Below, in pieces: positions 45,446-53,156 of a stretch of 64,000 nucleotides of DNA. The position numbers and the translations under genes were made by a program. Origin of the DNA: Flavobacterium lotistagni. GTDB lineage: Bacteria; Bacteroidota; Bacteroidia; Flavobacteriales; Flavobacteriaceae. The stretch is from assembly GCF_011392125.1 (NCBI RefSeq), contig NZ_JAAJBU010000011.1, positions 47,294 to 111,293 on the forward strand, in the 5' to 3' direction. The notes below the pieces were generated by a model. That model worked only from the letters and a program-made list of their open reading frames with translations. It made no database searches and was not told where the DNA came from. Numbering within the stretch: the stretch's first letter is position 1; every line of letters begins with the position of its first letter.

Positions 45446-45453
45446 CAAAAGTA
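45446..45453 (-). promoter_or_regulatory. -7 promoter box for the helicase-yciO operon
   Basis: TACTTTTG on the minus strand, exact TAnnTTTG, 58 bp upstream of the helicase ATG; the transcript leader would contain the short-repeat tract. Confidence 0.5.
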
Positions 45454-45484
45454 AATATTTCACCCTTAAGAATAAAGCCAATTT

Positions 45485-46681
45485 TTATTCGGTTGGTGGC
45501 ACCACAATCGCATCTTTCTCGAGTGACGAAATCACTTTTTCTTCCTCGTCAGTCAGTACGATGGCGTTGTTTTTTTGCCAGAATTTTTCAGTGTATTGTG
45601 TAGGTTTGTCATATAAGCGTTTCTGCTTGGAAACCAATTTTTTATCATAGCCTTGGTCTTTCTCGAAGTCGGTCACAATTAAGTCGCTTCTCCATTCTTC
45701 AAGGTAATTGTGTTTCTTATTCCATATCCTGACCTTACCGTAACGATTGCTGTAATACATCAGATAATTGTTGTTGACCAGTTTAAAAGCCACTTTGTAT
45801 TTCATGTTAAGGATAGCTGCTTTGGCCACTAAAAAATTAATGGTCTTGGCATATTGCTCGTGCGTCGGCGCGGTGTAAGTTTCAATTTCATAAATCAACT
45901 TAGACTTCGGGTCAAAAGTGACCCAGCCTTTGAATAGCGGTTTTTCTATGCTGGTCTTGGGTTCGAAACTAATTACATACAACTCGCCACCGGATTTGTC
46001 TTTCTTGGATTTGAGCATGAACTCGTAGTCTTCATAGTGTTTTTCATCCAATAAGGTTTCTATGAAATAACCAAAATCGTAACTTCTGGAAATGGCCGTT
46101 TGAATATTGACCAATGCTCTTGAGTCTTCATCCTCTTCATTATTGCTCAAAAAGAAAGAACGATTTTGTTTGATGACCAAAGCAGACTTGGTTTTCTTGG
46201 TGGTTCCGCTGATATGGTAATCAAGCATTCCGTCAGAAAATTTGACGTGCTTCCCATTGGATTTAACAAATTCGCGATAATAAGTATGCAGCAGAATCGG
46301 CTTATTGAATCGGGCCTTAGATGTTTGAAACACTTCCATCAAGTATTCATGCAACGGCACTTTGGTGACCATGACTTCTTCGAGTTGTTCTTCGGCTGGT
46401 TCTAGTGCGATCAACTTAATGTTGTTTTGAAACTCACTGACCGGAATTGCCAAGGTTTTATAGCCTAAACAACTCACAATAATCTTAGCTGATTCAGGCG
46501 CGGTGAGCTGAAAATTCCCTTCTTCATTACTGATAGTGCCCAAACCTAAATTCTGAACACCAATAGAAGCCGCAATCACGGGTTCACTTGAAACGGCATC
46601 TTTAATCAAACCGCGAATAACTGTGTTTTGAGCAAAAGAAAGCGTGCTAATAAGTAACAATAAGGCAGAGAATTTTTTCAT
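45485..46681 (-). CDS. Carboxypeptidase-regulatory-like domain protein
   Basis: A 398-residue exported protein: signal peptide (MKKFSALLLLISTLSFAQ), then a CarboxypepD_reg-like domain (IRGLIKDAVSSEPVIAASIG, LGTISNEEGNFQL, SCLGYKTLAIPV). The remaining 290 residues resemble a conserved Bacteroidota region with FYREFVKSNGKHVKFSDGML. No barrel or plug is present, so it is not a TonB receptor. Function unknown; probably periplasmic or outer-membrane associated. Confidence 0.75.
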   Translation of the reverse strand: MKKFSALLLLISTLSFAQNTVIRGLIKDAVSSEPVIAASIGVQNLGLGTISNEEGNFQLTAPESAKIIVSCLGYKTLAIPVSEFQNNIKLIALEPAEEQLEEVMVTKVPLHEYLMEVFQTSKARFNKPILLHTYYREFVKSNGKHVKFSDGMLDYHISGTTKKTKSALVIKQNRSFFLSNNEEDEDSRALVNIQTAISRSYDFGYFIETLLDEKHYEDYEFMLKSKKDKSGGELYVISFEPKTSIEKPLFKGWVTFDPKSKLIYEIETYTAPTHEQYAKTINFLVAKAAILNMKYKVAFKLVNNNYLMYYSNRYGKVRIWNKKHNYLEEWRSDLIVTDFEKDQGYDKKLVSKQKRLYDKPTQYTEKFWQKNNAIVLTDEEEKVISSLEKDAIVVPPTE

Positions 46682-46794
46682 ATAAAAAGGAGTTTAAGTC
46701 GTAAGCGAATATAATCCAAACCGCCCAGATTTTAAAACTTTAATAAATTTTCTAAACAAAATTTTAATTTCATTTTTCCGGGCTTAGTATTTTC

Positions 46795-46802
46795 TATTTT
46801 TG
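46795..46802 (+). promoter_or_regulatory. -7 promoter box for the 46822 gene
   Basis: TATTTTTG, exact TAnnTTTG, 19 bp upstream of the ATG. Confidence 0.5.
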
Positions 46803-46821
46803 CGTCGATAAAAAACAAACT

Positions 46822-47340
46822 ATGGAAACCAAACTCCTCGAAATCCTCAGCTATACTTTACCATCTCTCATTACCGGCGGTGTGGCCTATTACCTATTCA
46901 CGGCTTATTTCAAAGACCAACAAAAAACCCGTCGTTGGCTTTTGCAAAAGGAAAATCAGAAAGACGCTTTGCCTTTAAGGCTTCAAGCCTACGAACGCAT
47001 GGCTTTGTTTTTAGAGCGCATCAATCCGACCAAATTGCTAATCCGTATTGCTCCTATTTCGCAAGATAAAAACGATTACGAAAACTACGTCATTGCGCAA
47101 ATAGAGCAGGAATTCGAGCACAACTTGACCCAACAAATTTACATGAGCGACGACTGCTGGACCATCATCGTGACCGCCAAAAACGCGACGATTCAAATGA
47201 TTCGCAAAGCCGCTATGAGCGAACGTGTAGACAGCGCCGACAAATTGCGCGAGGTCATCCTCAGCGATTTAATGGAAAAACCCATCCCGAGCAATGCCGC
47301 AATGGGTTATTTGAAAAATGAGTTGAAAGCATTTCTATAA
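46822..47340 (+). CDS. Conserved hypothetical membrane-anchored protein
   Basis: A 172-residue protein with one N-terminal transmembrane segment (SYTLPSLITGGVAYYLFTAYF) and a helical cytoplasmic domain rich in charged residues (LQAYERMALFLERINPTKLL). The pattern is familiar from flavobacterial genomes, but no function is known to me. It has its own promoter box and stands between two repeat-bearing intergenic regions. Confidence 0.6.
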   Translation: METKLLEILSYTLPSLITGGVAYYLFTAYFKDQQKTRRWLLQKENQKDALPLRLQAYERMALFLERINPTKLLIRIAPISQDKNDYENYVIAQIEQEFEHNLTQQIYMSDDCWTIIVTAKNATIQMIRKAAMSERVDSADKLREVILSDLMEKPIPSNAAMGYLKNELKAFL

Positions 47341-47443
47341 AAGCTAACACAAATTCCACTAATTATCACTAATTGCTTTATCGAAATTCGTGACCCGAGG
47401 CTTTAGCCGAACTGGCGAAGCAAATTCGTGTTTTATTTTTTTC

Positions 47444-47522
47444 AGGAGCCGGGAACCTGCTGTACGCTATATCTTTTTTGTTCGTTCCTCTCAAAAAAGG
47501 ATGCCGCTGCCATCAGGGCTAG
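47444..47522 (+). repeat. Dispersed intergenic repeat, copy 3
   Basis: Starts AGGAGCCGGGAACCTGCTGT and ends CTGCCATCAGGGCTAG, with an internal imperfect hairpin (TCTTTTTTGTTCG / CTCAAAAAAGGA). Best complete copy of the family also seen at 39296, 42044 and 49528. Confidence 0.7.
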
Positions 47523-47523
47523 A

Positions 47524-47917
47524 AAGTGCCTGAGTAGCTGAGTGCCTTAGTGCCTGAGCTTGATTTGAATAGACTCGTCGATTCCAGAAACCAACAAATA
47601 GTTCGGTAATCATAACTTTTTGAAGTACTGATAAAAGCAAAGACCAGTCGCTGAGTGCCTGAGTTTGATTTGAATAGACTCGTCGATTCCTGAAACCAAG
47701 AAATAGTTCGGTAATCATAACTTTTGAAGTACTGATAAAAGCAAAGACCAGTCGCTGAGTGCCTTAGTGCCTGAGCTCGTTTTGATTCAACTTGGTCGTT
47801 TCCAGAAACCAACAAATAGTCGGGTAATTATCTGCTGAAGTTACTGGGAAAGGCGAAAAATGCTAGCGAGCGCAAGAGAAACTAAGGCACTCAGGCACTA
47901 AGCGACTCAGGCACTTC
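47524..47917 (+). repeat. Block of about 105-112 bp tandem repeats
   Basis: Three successive units start at about 47555, 47660 and 47772 (spacings 105 and 112 bp). Each has TGAGCTTGATTTGAATAGAC-like starts and a GAAACCAACAAATAGT core; units 1 and 2 are nearly identical, unit 3 is degenerate. Short GTGCCTTA/GTGCCTGAG tracts join them, and an inverted tract (ACTAAGGCACTCAGGCAC) closes the block at 47881-47917. No convincing gene lies here. Confidence 0.8.
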
Positions 47918-49390
47918 TCACCTCGAATAATTCGGTGCTTCTTTGGTAATGGTCACATTGTGCGGATGGCTTTCGGTAATTCCGCTTGAAGTGATTCTCA
48001 CAAACCTTCCGGTTTCCTGCAACGTCGGGATATCTTTCGCTCCACAATAACCCATTCCGGCACGCAAACCACCAATGAATTGTTGCATGCTTTCGTTGAG
48101 TTCGCCTTTATATGGCACGCGGCCTACAATTCCTTCGGGAACGAGTTTCTTTACATCGTCTTCCACATCTTGGAAATAACGGTCTTTGGAACCTTCTTGC
48201 ATCGCCTCTACAGATCCCATTCCGCGATAAGACTTGAACTTGCGGCCTTCGAAAATAATCGTCTCACCCGGAGATTCTTTGGTTCCGGCCAGCAGCGAAC
48301 CAAGCATTACACAATCGGCTCCAGCAGCAATCGCTTTAGGAATATCGCCAGTATAACGAATACCGCCATCGGCAATGACCGGAACACCGCTTCCCTTAAT
48401 CGCAGCTGCGACTTCAAGCACGGCAGAAAATTGTGGAAACCCAACTCCAGCCACAACACGTGTAGTACAAATAGAGCCTGGGCCAATGCCAACTTTTACA
48501 CCGTCTGCTCCATTCTCTACTAAATATTTTGCGGCTTCAGCTGTAGCAATATTGCCTACAATTACATCAAGATTTGGAAATTGTTTCTTCACCGACTTAA
48601 GCACTGTAACCACGCCTTCGGTATGACCATGCGCCGTATCAATAATAATCGCATCAACACCAGCATTAACTAGGGCTTCTGCTCGTTGAACTGCATCTGC
48701 CGTAACGCCAACAGCCGCAGCTACGCGCAAACGCCCAAAAGTATCTTTATTGGCAATTGGTTTCTGGGTGAGTTTTGTAATGTCGCGGAAGGTAATCAAC
48801 CCGACAAGTTTATTTTCTGAATTGACCACCGGAAGTTTTTCAATTTTGTTTCCTTGCAAAACCACTTCTGCTTGTTCTAGTGAAGTGCCTTCGGCAACGG
48901 TAATTAAATTTCCACTAGTCATTACTTCTACAATCGGACGCGTGTTGTTCTTCTCAAAACGCAAATCGCGATTGGTCACAATGCCTTTCAGAGTTTTGTT
49001 TTCATCAACAATGGGAATACCGCCAATGCCGAATTCTTTCATGGCGTTCTTGGCATCAGCAACACTCGCGGTCAATGGTAAAGTTACCGGATCGATAATC
49101 ATTCCCGATTCGGCGCGTTTGACTTTACGAACTTTAGCGGCTTGTTGCTCGATAGTCATGTTTTTGTGCAGCACGCCAATACCGCCTTCTTGGGCCATCG
49201 CAATCGCCATCGAGCTTTCCGTTACCGTGTCCATCGCAGCTGAAACCACTGGCACATTGAGCGTAATATTTCTAGAAAATCTGGAACGAATGCTGACTTC
49301 GCGCGGTAAAACATTGGAGTAATTGGGAACCAGCAGTACATCGTCATAGGTTAAACCTTCCCCGACGATCTTGGAGTGGTGTGCGTTCAT
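47918..49390 (-). CDS. guaB: IMP dehydrogenase
   Basis: Oxidises IMP to XMP with NAD+, the first committed step of GMP synthesis. The 490-residue protein has the TIM barrel split by a CBS pair (residues about 95-205): LTYDDVLLVPNYSNVLP, then GADGVKVGIGPGSICTTRVV with the catalytic Cys, VIADGGIRYTGDIPKAIAAG, MLGSLLAGTKESPG and YRGMGSVEAM. Complete and standard length. A -7 box is at 49422-49429. Its stop codon directly abuts the tandem-repeat block. Confidence 0.96.
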   Translation of the reverse strand: MNAHHSKIVGEGLTYDDVLLVPNYSNVLPREVSIRSRFSRNITLNVPVVSAAMDTVTESSMAIAMAQEGGIGVLHKNMTIEQQAAKVRKVKRAESGMIIDPVTLPLTASVADAKNAMKEFGIGGIPIVDENKTLKGIVTNRDLRFEKNNTRPIVEVMTSGNLITVAEGTSLEQAEVVLQGNKIEKLPVVNSENKLVGLITFRDITKLTQKPIANKDTFGRLRVAAAVGVTADAVQRAEALVNAGVDAIIIDTAHGHTEGVVTVLKSVKKQFPNLDVIVGNIATAEAAKYLVENGADGVKVGIGPGSICTTRVVAGVGFPQFSAVLEVAAAIKGSGVPVIADGGIRYTGDIPKAIAAGADCVMLGSLLAGTKESPGETIIFEGRKFKSYRGMGSVEAMQEGSKDRYFQDVEDDVKKLVPEGIVGRVPYKGELNESMQQFIGGLRAGMGYCGAKDIPTLQETGRFVRITSSGITESHPHNVTITKEAPNYSR

Positions 49391-49421
49391 TGCAATTTGT
49401 GTGTTGTAGTTAAATTGCGAG

Positions 49422-49429
49422 CAAATGTA
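49422..49429 (-). promoter_or_regulatory. -7 promoter box for guaB
   Basis: TACATTTG on the minus strand, exact TAnnTTTG, 31 bp upstream of the ATG. Confidence 0.55.
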
Positions 49430-49430
49430 G

Positions 49431-49525
49431 TTAATTAATAATTAATAATGAATAATTAATAATTGGGCGGATTTACTTCATTGTTAATCACTCATTGTTA
49501 ATTATTAATTATTAATTATTAATTG
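49431..49525 (+). repeat. AT-rich ATTAATTATT repeat tract with inverted copies
   Basis: Copies of TTAATTAATAA/AATAATTAATAATT at 49431-49465 are matched by inverted copies TTAATTATTAATTATT at 49497-49524, flanking a 30-bp spacer. A shorter related tract lies at 43027-43060, just before the uvrD stop codon. The gap 49391-49672 contains no gene. Confidence 0.7.
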
Positions 49526-49527
49526 AA

Positions 49528-49610
49528 CCTAGCCCGGATGGCAATGGAAAGCTGAGTGCAGGGAAGCCTTATTTTTTATTGCCCTGCAATCGCGACCAGC
49601 GGAAGCGCAT
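49528..49610 (-). repeat. Dispersed intergenic repeat, copy 4 (inverted, degenerate)
   Basis: Begins CCTAGCCCGGATGGCAATGGAAA, the reverse orientation of the end seen in the other copies, and has an internal hairpin of GCAGGGAAGC and TGCCCTGC. The far end is degraded. Confidence 0.55.
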
Positions 49611-49672
49611 TTCGGGGCGTTTAAAAAAAAGGTAGCACCAACCCACTTGGAATGAACAGCCGGAAAAAGCTT

Positions 49673-50536
49673 CTAATGGAACTCACCAAATAACTTCGAA
49701 GCCTCGTTATAACTGCTCTCGAAACTCATCGGACTGGTGCGTGTATTTTCCTTTTGCGCAGTAAAATAAGACAACAATTTCTCAGTCGGCATGTTGCCCG
49801 TAAGGTCGTCTTTGGCCATCGGACAGCCGCCAAAACCCTGAATCGCTCCATCGTAACGGCGACAACCGGCTTGGTAGGCCGCATCGATTTTCTCGAACCA
49901 TTTATCTGGTGTGGTATGCAAATGCGCCCCGAACTCAATCTGTGGATATTGCGGAATCAAGTTGGAGAACAGATAAGTAATCACGTCAGGAGTCGAACTG
50001 CCGATAGTGTCTGAAAGCGACAAGATCTTCACGCCCATGTTCGAGAGTTTCTCGGTCCACTCGCCTACGATTTCTACATTCCATGGATCGCCATACGGAT
50101 TGCCAAAACCCATCGAAAGGTAAGCGACCACTTCCTTATTGTTTTGTTCGGCGATGTTGAGAATTTCCTGCAAAGTAACCAATGATTCGGCGATGGTCTT
50201 GTGTGTATTGCGCATTTGGAAATTCTCTGAAATGGAAAACGGAAAGCCCAAATACTGAATTTCTTGGTGCTGCGAAGCCGAAATAGCGCCTTGGGTATTG
50301 GCAATAATAGCCAGCAATTTACTGCTGGTTTGTGACAAATCTAGCCCGGCCAACACCTCAGCAGTATCTTGCATTTGCGGAATGGCTTTCGGGGAAACGA
50401 AACTGCCAAAATCAATAGTGTCAAAACCCACACGCAACAGCGATTGGATGTAAGTAATTTTGCGCTCCGTTGGAATGAAAGGCTTGATTCCTTGCATGGC
50501 GTCGCGCGGGCATTCTATGATTTTAATCGGATTCAT
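49673..50536 (-). CDS. Hydroxymethylglutaryl-CoA lyase-like enzyme
   Basis: A 287-residue HMGL-like TIM-barrel aldolase, expected to cleave HMG-CoA to acetoacetate and acetyl-CoA in leucine degradation. Features: IIECPRDAMQGIKPFIPTER at the N-terminus (RD metal/catalytic motif), DTIGSSTPDVITYL, EFGAHLHTTPDKW (metal His pair) and the signature GFGGCPMAKDDLTGNMPTE with the catalytic Cys. Start ATG 50536; an in-frame TTG at 50545 would lie in the promoter box. The box at 50543-50550 would give an almost leaderless transcript. Confidence 0.88.
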   Translation of the reverse strand: MNPIKIIECPRDAMQGIKPFIPTERKITYIQSLLRVGFDTIDFGSFVSPKAIPQMQDTAEVLAGLDLSQTSSKLLAIIANTQGAISASQHQEIQYLGFPFSISENFQMRNTHKTIAESLVTLQEILNIAEQNNKEVVAYLSMGFGNPYGDPWNVEIVGEWTEKLSNMGVKILSLSDTIGSSTPDVITYLFSNLIPQYPQIEFGAHLHTTPDKWFEKIDAAYQAGCRRYDGAIQGFGGCPMAKDDLTGNMPTEKLLSYFTAQKENTRTSPMSFESSYNEASKLFGEFH

Positions 50537-50542
50537 GAAGGC

Positions 50543-50550
50543 CAAATATA
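50543..50550 (-). promoter_or_regulatory. -7 promoter box for the HMG-CoA lyase-like gene
   Basis: TATATTTG on the minus strand, exact TAnnTTTG, ending only 6 bp before the ATG, so transcription should start at or very close to the start codon. Confidence 0.5.
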
Positions 50551-50601
50551 CAAAGGAAAATCGTTTACCGATATCGTTTGAGTAAAAAAAAACATGCCAT
50601 T

Positions 50602-50669
50602 ATTTTGGAATAAGTAGAGATATTACTTAATTTGGGAATAATAATAAATATTCTATTATTTAGGAATGA
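50602..50669 (+). promoter_or_regulatory. Three 28-bp-spaced direct repeats (candidate operator)
   Basis: ATTTTGGAATAA (50602-50613), ATTTGGGAATAA (50630-50641) and ATTTAGGAATGA (50658-50669) lie exactly 28 bp apart. ATATT also recurs at the same offset in both spacers. They sit between two divergent genes, 31 bp upstream of the SatD-like gene's -7 box, as expected for a regulator-binding array. The SatD-like protein has a C-terminal helix-turn-helix and is one candidate binder (inference). Confidence 0.65.
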
Positions 50670-50699
50670 ATGTTTTTTACTATTTATAGAACTTTTTAG

Positions 50700-50707
50700 T
50701 ACTTTTG
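50700..50707 (+). promoter_or_regulatory. -7 promoter box for the SatD-like gene
   Basis: TACTTTTG, exact TAnnTTTG, only 4 bp before the ATG at 50712, implying a leaderless or nearly leaderless transcript. Confidence 0.55.
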
Positions 50708-50711
50708 AAAC

Positions 50712-51314
50712 ATGACTAGTATTATCACCGGAGATATTATCAACTCCCGAAAACTGGCTACCTCAGTTTGGATGGAAGGTTTAAAACACACATTAAGCCA
50801 ATACGGAAGCCAGCCCGGGAGTTGGGAAATTTACCGTGGTGATGCTTTTCAATTAGAAATCGACCCGCAACTCGCCTTTCGTGCTGCCATTCACATTAAA
50901 GCCTATCTGAAAACCTTGAAACTAGATGCGCGTATGAGTATCGGTCTGGGCGAGAAAACTTATCAAGCAACAAAAATTTCAGAAAGCAATGGCAGCGCTT
51001 TTGTTCGTTCGGGTGAGTATTTTGAGCAGTTGAAAAAACTCAAGAACAACTTGACAATCAATACCGGTAATGCCATTTTAAATCAGGAAATTAACCTGAT
51101 GCTCCGGCTCGCACAAACTTTCATGAACCATTGGCTCGCACAATCGGCTGAGTTGGTGCTTCTGGCAATAGAAAACCCTACTTGGTCACAGGAAGAAATG
51201 GGCAATAAACTCAAAATCAATCAAGCCGCAGTGAGTAAAAGACGTAAACGCGCACAGTTTGATTTGATACTAGAACTAGAACAGTACTACCAAGAAAAAA
51301 TCAAATCGCTATGA
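50712..51314 (+). CDS. SatD-like protein with C-terminal helix-turn-helix
   Basis: A 200-residue protein starting MTSIITGDIINSRKLATSVW, the characteristic start of SatD-family proteins. The middle (RAAIHIKAYLKTLKLDARMS, IGLGEKTYQATKISESNGSAF) resembles a nucleotide-cyclase-like fold. The C-terminus (TWSQEEMGNKLKINQAAVSK, followed by RRKRAQ) is a probable helix-turn-helix. Family role is unclear; DNA-binding regulation is inferred. Its stop overlaps the start of the DUF3307 gene (ATGA), the usual partner of this family, so the two act together. Confidence 0.78.
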   Translation: MTSIITGDIINSRKLATSVWMEGLKHTLSQYGSQPGSWEIYRGDAFQLEIDPQLAFRAAIHIKAYLKTLKLDARMSIGLGEKTYQATKISESNGSAFVRSGEYFEQLKKLKNNLTINTGNAILNQEINLMLRLAQTFMNHWLAQSAELVLLAIENPTWSQEEMGNKLKINQAAVSKRRKRAQFDLILELEQYYQEKIKSL

Positions 51315-52024
51315 TGGTTTTGGTTAAACTGCTGCTGGCACATTTGCTCGGCGATTTTCTGTTGCAGCCCACAAAATGGGTCTATGCCAAGGAAAAACTG
51401 AAACACAAAAGCCTTTATTTGTATTATCACACACTGCTTCACGGGGTTTTGGCTTGGATAATTGTTGGTGAAAAATCGTTTGGAATTTGGGCTTTCCTCA
51501 TTGCCATCACGCATGGTATCATCGATTTTATAAAACTCCACTTTCAAAAAAATAAAACAAAAAGACTTTGGTTTCTGGTAGATCAAGCTTTGCATGTATT
51601 GGTTCTGTTGGTCGTGGCTTACTGCTATCAGTACCAAAATCTCAATCAATATGAATTAGATCAAAGGTTTTGGATTATAGCTACCGGTGTTCTTTTGCTG
51701 ACCAAGCCAACTTCTGTAATAATCAAAAATAGTATTTCAATTTGGACACCCGAAGAACCTGAAAACAAAGATGATTCATTGGAAAATGCTGGAAATTATA
51801 TCGGTATTCTCGAACGATTATTTGTGTTCTTCTTTATGATTACCGGACATTTTGAAGCCATCGGATTTTTACTGGCCGCAAAGTCAATTTTCCGTTTCGG
51901 AGATTTAAAAGAAGCCAAAGACCGAAAACTCACCGAATACGTTTTGATTGGCACTTTATTGAGTTTTGGCATCGCCATGTTGACAGGCTTCTTGACCGAA
52001 TTTATCTTACTGCAATCGCTCTAG
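51311..52024 (+). CDS. DUF3307-domain membrane protein
   Basis: A 237-residue integral membrane protein with about six hydrophobic segments. The N-terminus has [34 protein letters not shown] and [14 protein letters not shown], with conserved His and Asp residues inside the membrane, typical of DUF3307. Function unknown; it is translationally coupled to the SatD-like gene. Its 3' end overlaps the 3' end of pyrD by 18 bp on the opposite strand. Confidence 0.82.
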   Translation: MMVLVKLLLAHLLGDFLLQPTKWVYAKEKLKHKSLYLYYHTLLHGVLAWIIVGEKSFGIWAFLIAITHGIIDFIKLHFQKNKTKRLWFLVDQALHVLVLLVVAYCYQYQNLNQYELDQRFWIIATGVLLLTKPTSVIIKNSISIWTPEEPENKDDSLENAGNYIGILERLFVFFFMITGHFEAIGFLLAAKSIFRFGDLKEAKDRKLTEYVLIGTLLSFGIAMLTGFLTEFILLQSL

Positions 52025-53044
52025 AATTTTCTGGTTAATGGCTTTAATTAGTGCCGGACCTTCATAAATAAAACCAGTATACAATTGAACAAGACTAGCT
52101 CCGGCATCGAGTTTTTCGAGCGCATCTTCAGCCGAGTGAATTCCACCGACTCCAATAATTGGAAAGGCTTTGTTACTTTTTTCGGATAAAAATCGAATCA
52201 CTTCTGTCGCTCTTTGAGTTAGCGGTTTACCCGAAAGCCCTCCTGTTTCTGTTTGGTTTTCTGATTGGAGATTTTCTCTCGAAATAGTGGTATTGGTTGC
52301 AATTACACCCGCAATTTTAGTCGTTTTGACAATGTCGATGATATCTAAAAGTTGCTCATCGGTAAGGTCGGGAGCAATTTTAAGTAAAATAGGCCTGGAT
52401 TTTATGGAAGCTTGCTTGGCTTTTTGTTGGTTCTCATTTTCTAGCGTTTGCAATAATTCCATTAAGGGTTCTTTATCTTGCAGGGCTCGTAAATTCGGCG
52501 TATTGGGCGAACTGACATTGACCACAAAATAGTCAACAACGTTGTATAAAGCTTCAAAACAAATTAGATAATCAGAAACGGCGTCTTCATTAGGCGTATT
52601 TTTGTTTTTGCCTATGTTTCCTCCGACCAATACATTTTTATTTTTTTTAAGGCGCTCCACAGCAGCATTGACTCCGCCATTGTTAAAACCCATTCGATTG
52701 ATGATGGCTTGGTCTGATTTTAATCGGAACAATCGCTTTTTAGGATTGCCTTCTTGCGGCTTCGGAGTAAGCGTTCCGATTTCGATAAAACCAAATCCGA
52801 AGTTATCCAACTCTTGAAACAATCGGGCATCTTTATCAAAACCCGCTGCCAAACCCACCGGATTCTTGAATTTCAGACCAAAAACTTCCCGTTCCAATCG
52901 GACATCATCGGTCACATAAAGCCACTTAAAAAGCACCGGGAAGCCGGGAATTCTGGATAAAAATCGGATAGCGGCAAAAGTAAAATGGTGCACTTTTTCT
53001 GGATCGAACCAAAAAAGTACCGGACGAATCAGTAATTTATACAT
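52007..53044 (-). CDS. pyrD: Dihydroorotate dehydrogenase (quinone), class 2
   Basis: FMN enzyme oxidising dihydroorotate to orotate with a quinone acceptor in pyrimidine synthesis, bound to the inner membrane by its N-terminal helices ([20 protein letters not shown]). Motifs: [61 protein letters not shown] (catalytic Ser of class 2) and [20 protein letters not shown]. Chosen start ATG 53044 gives 345 residues; the frame extends to 53098 but a promoter box lies at 53063-53070. Confidence 0.95.
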   Translation of the reverse strand: MYKLLIRPVLFWFDPEKVHHFTFAAIRFLSRIPGFPVLFKWLYVTDDVRLEREVFGLKFKNPVGLAAGFDKDARLFQELDNFGFGFIEIGTLTPKPQEGNPKKRLFRLKSDQAIINRMGFNNGGVNAAVERLKKNKNVLVGGNIGKNKNTPNEDAVSDYLICFEALYNVVDYFVVNVSSPNTPNLRALQDKEPLMELLQTLENENQQKAKQASIKSRPILLKIAPDLTDEQLLDIIDIVKTTKIAGVIATNTTISRENLQSENQTETGGLSGKPLTQRATEVIRFLSEKSNKAFPIIGVGGIHSAEDALEKLDAGASLVQLYTGFIYEGPALIKAINQKILERLQ

Positions 53045-53062
53045 AGTTGTGTTGTTGTTCCG

Positions 53063-53070
53063 CAAAAATA
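53063..53070 (-). promoter_or_regulatory. -7 promoter box for pyrD
   Basis: TATTTTTG on the minus strand, exact TAnnTTTG, 18 bp upstream of the ATG; supports the shorter pyrD start. Confidence 0.55.
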
Positions 53071-53156
53071 ACATTCTGATACCAAAGAAGACTTGCACAT
53101 TGATTATTTTTTTTATCTTTATTCTTAAGTAAATGCCTATTTATATTTTATACGCC

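Noticed and set aside
47491..47815. Two overlapping minus-strand open frames of 75 and 98 codons
   Set aside because: They are translations of the tandem DNA repeats, with repeated peptide words and no start context or homology; better explained as repeat DNA.
48750..49322. A 190-codon plus-strand open frame
   Set aside because: Antisense shadow of guaB, whose motifs are all intact.
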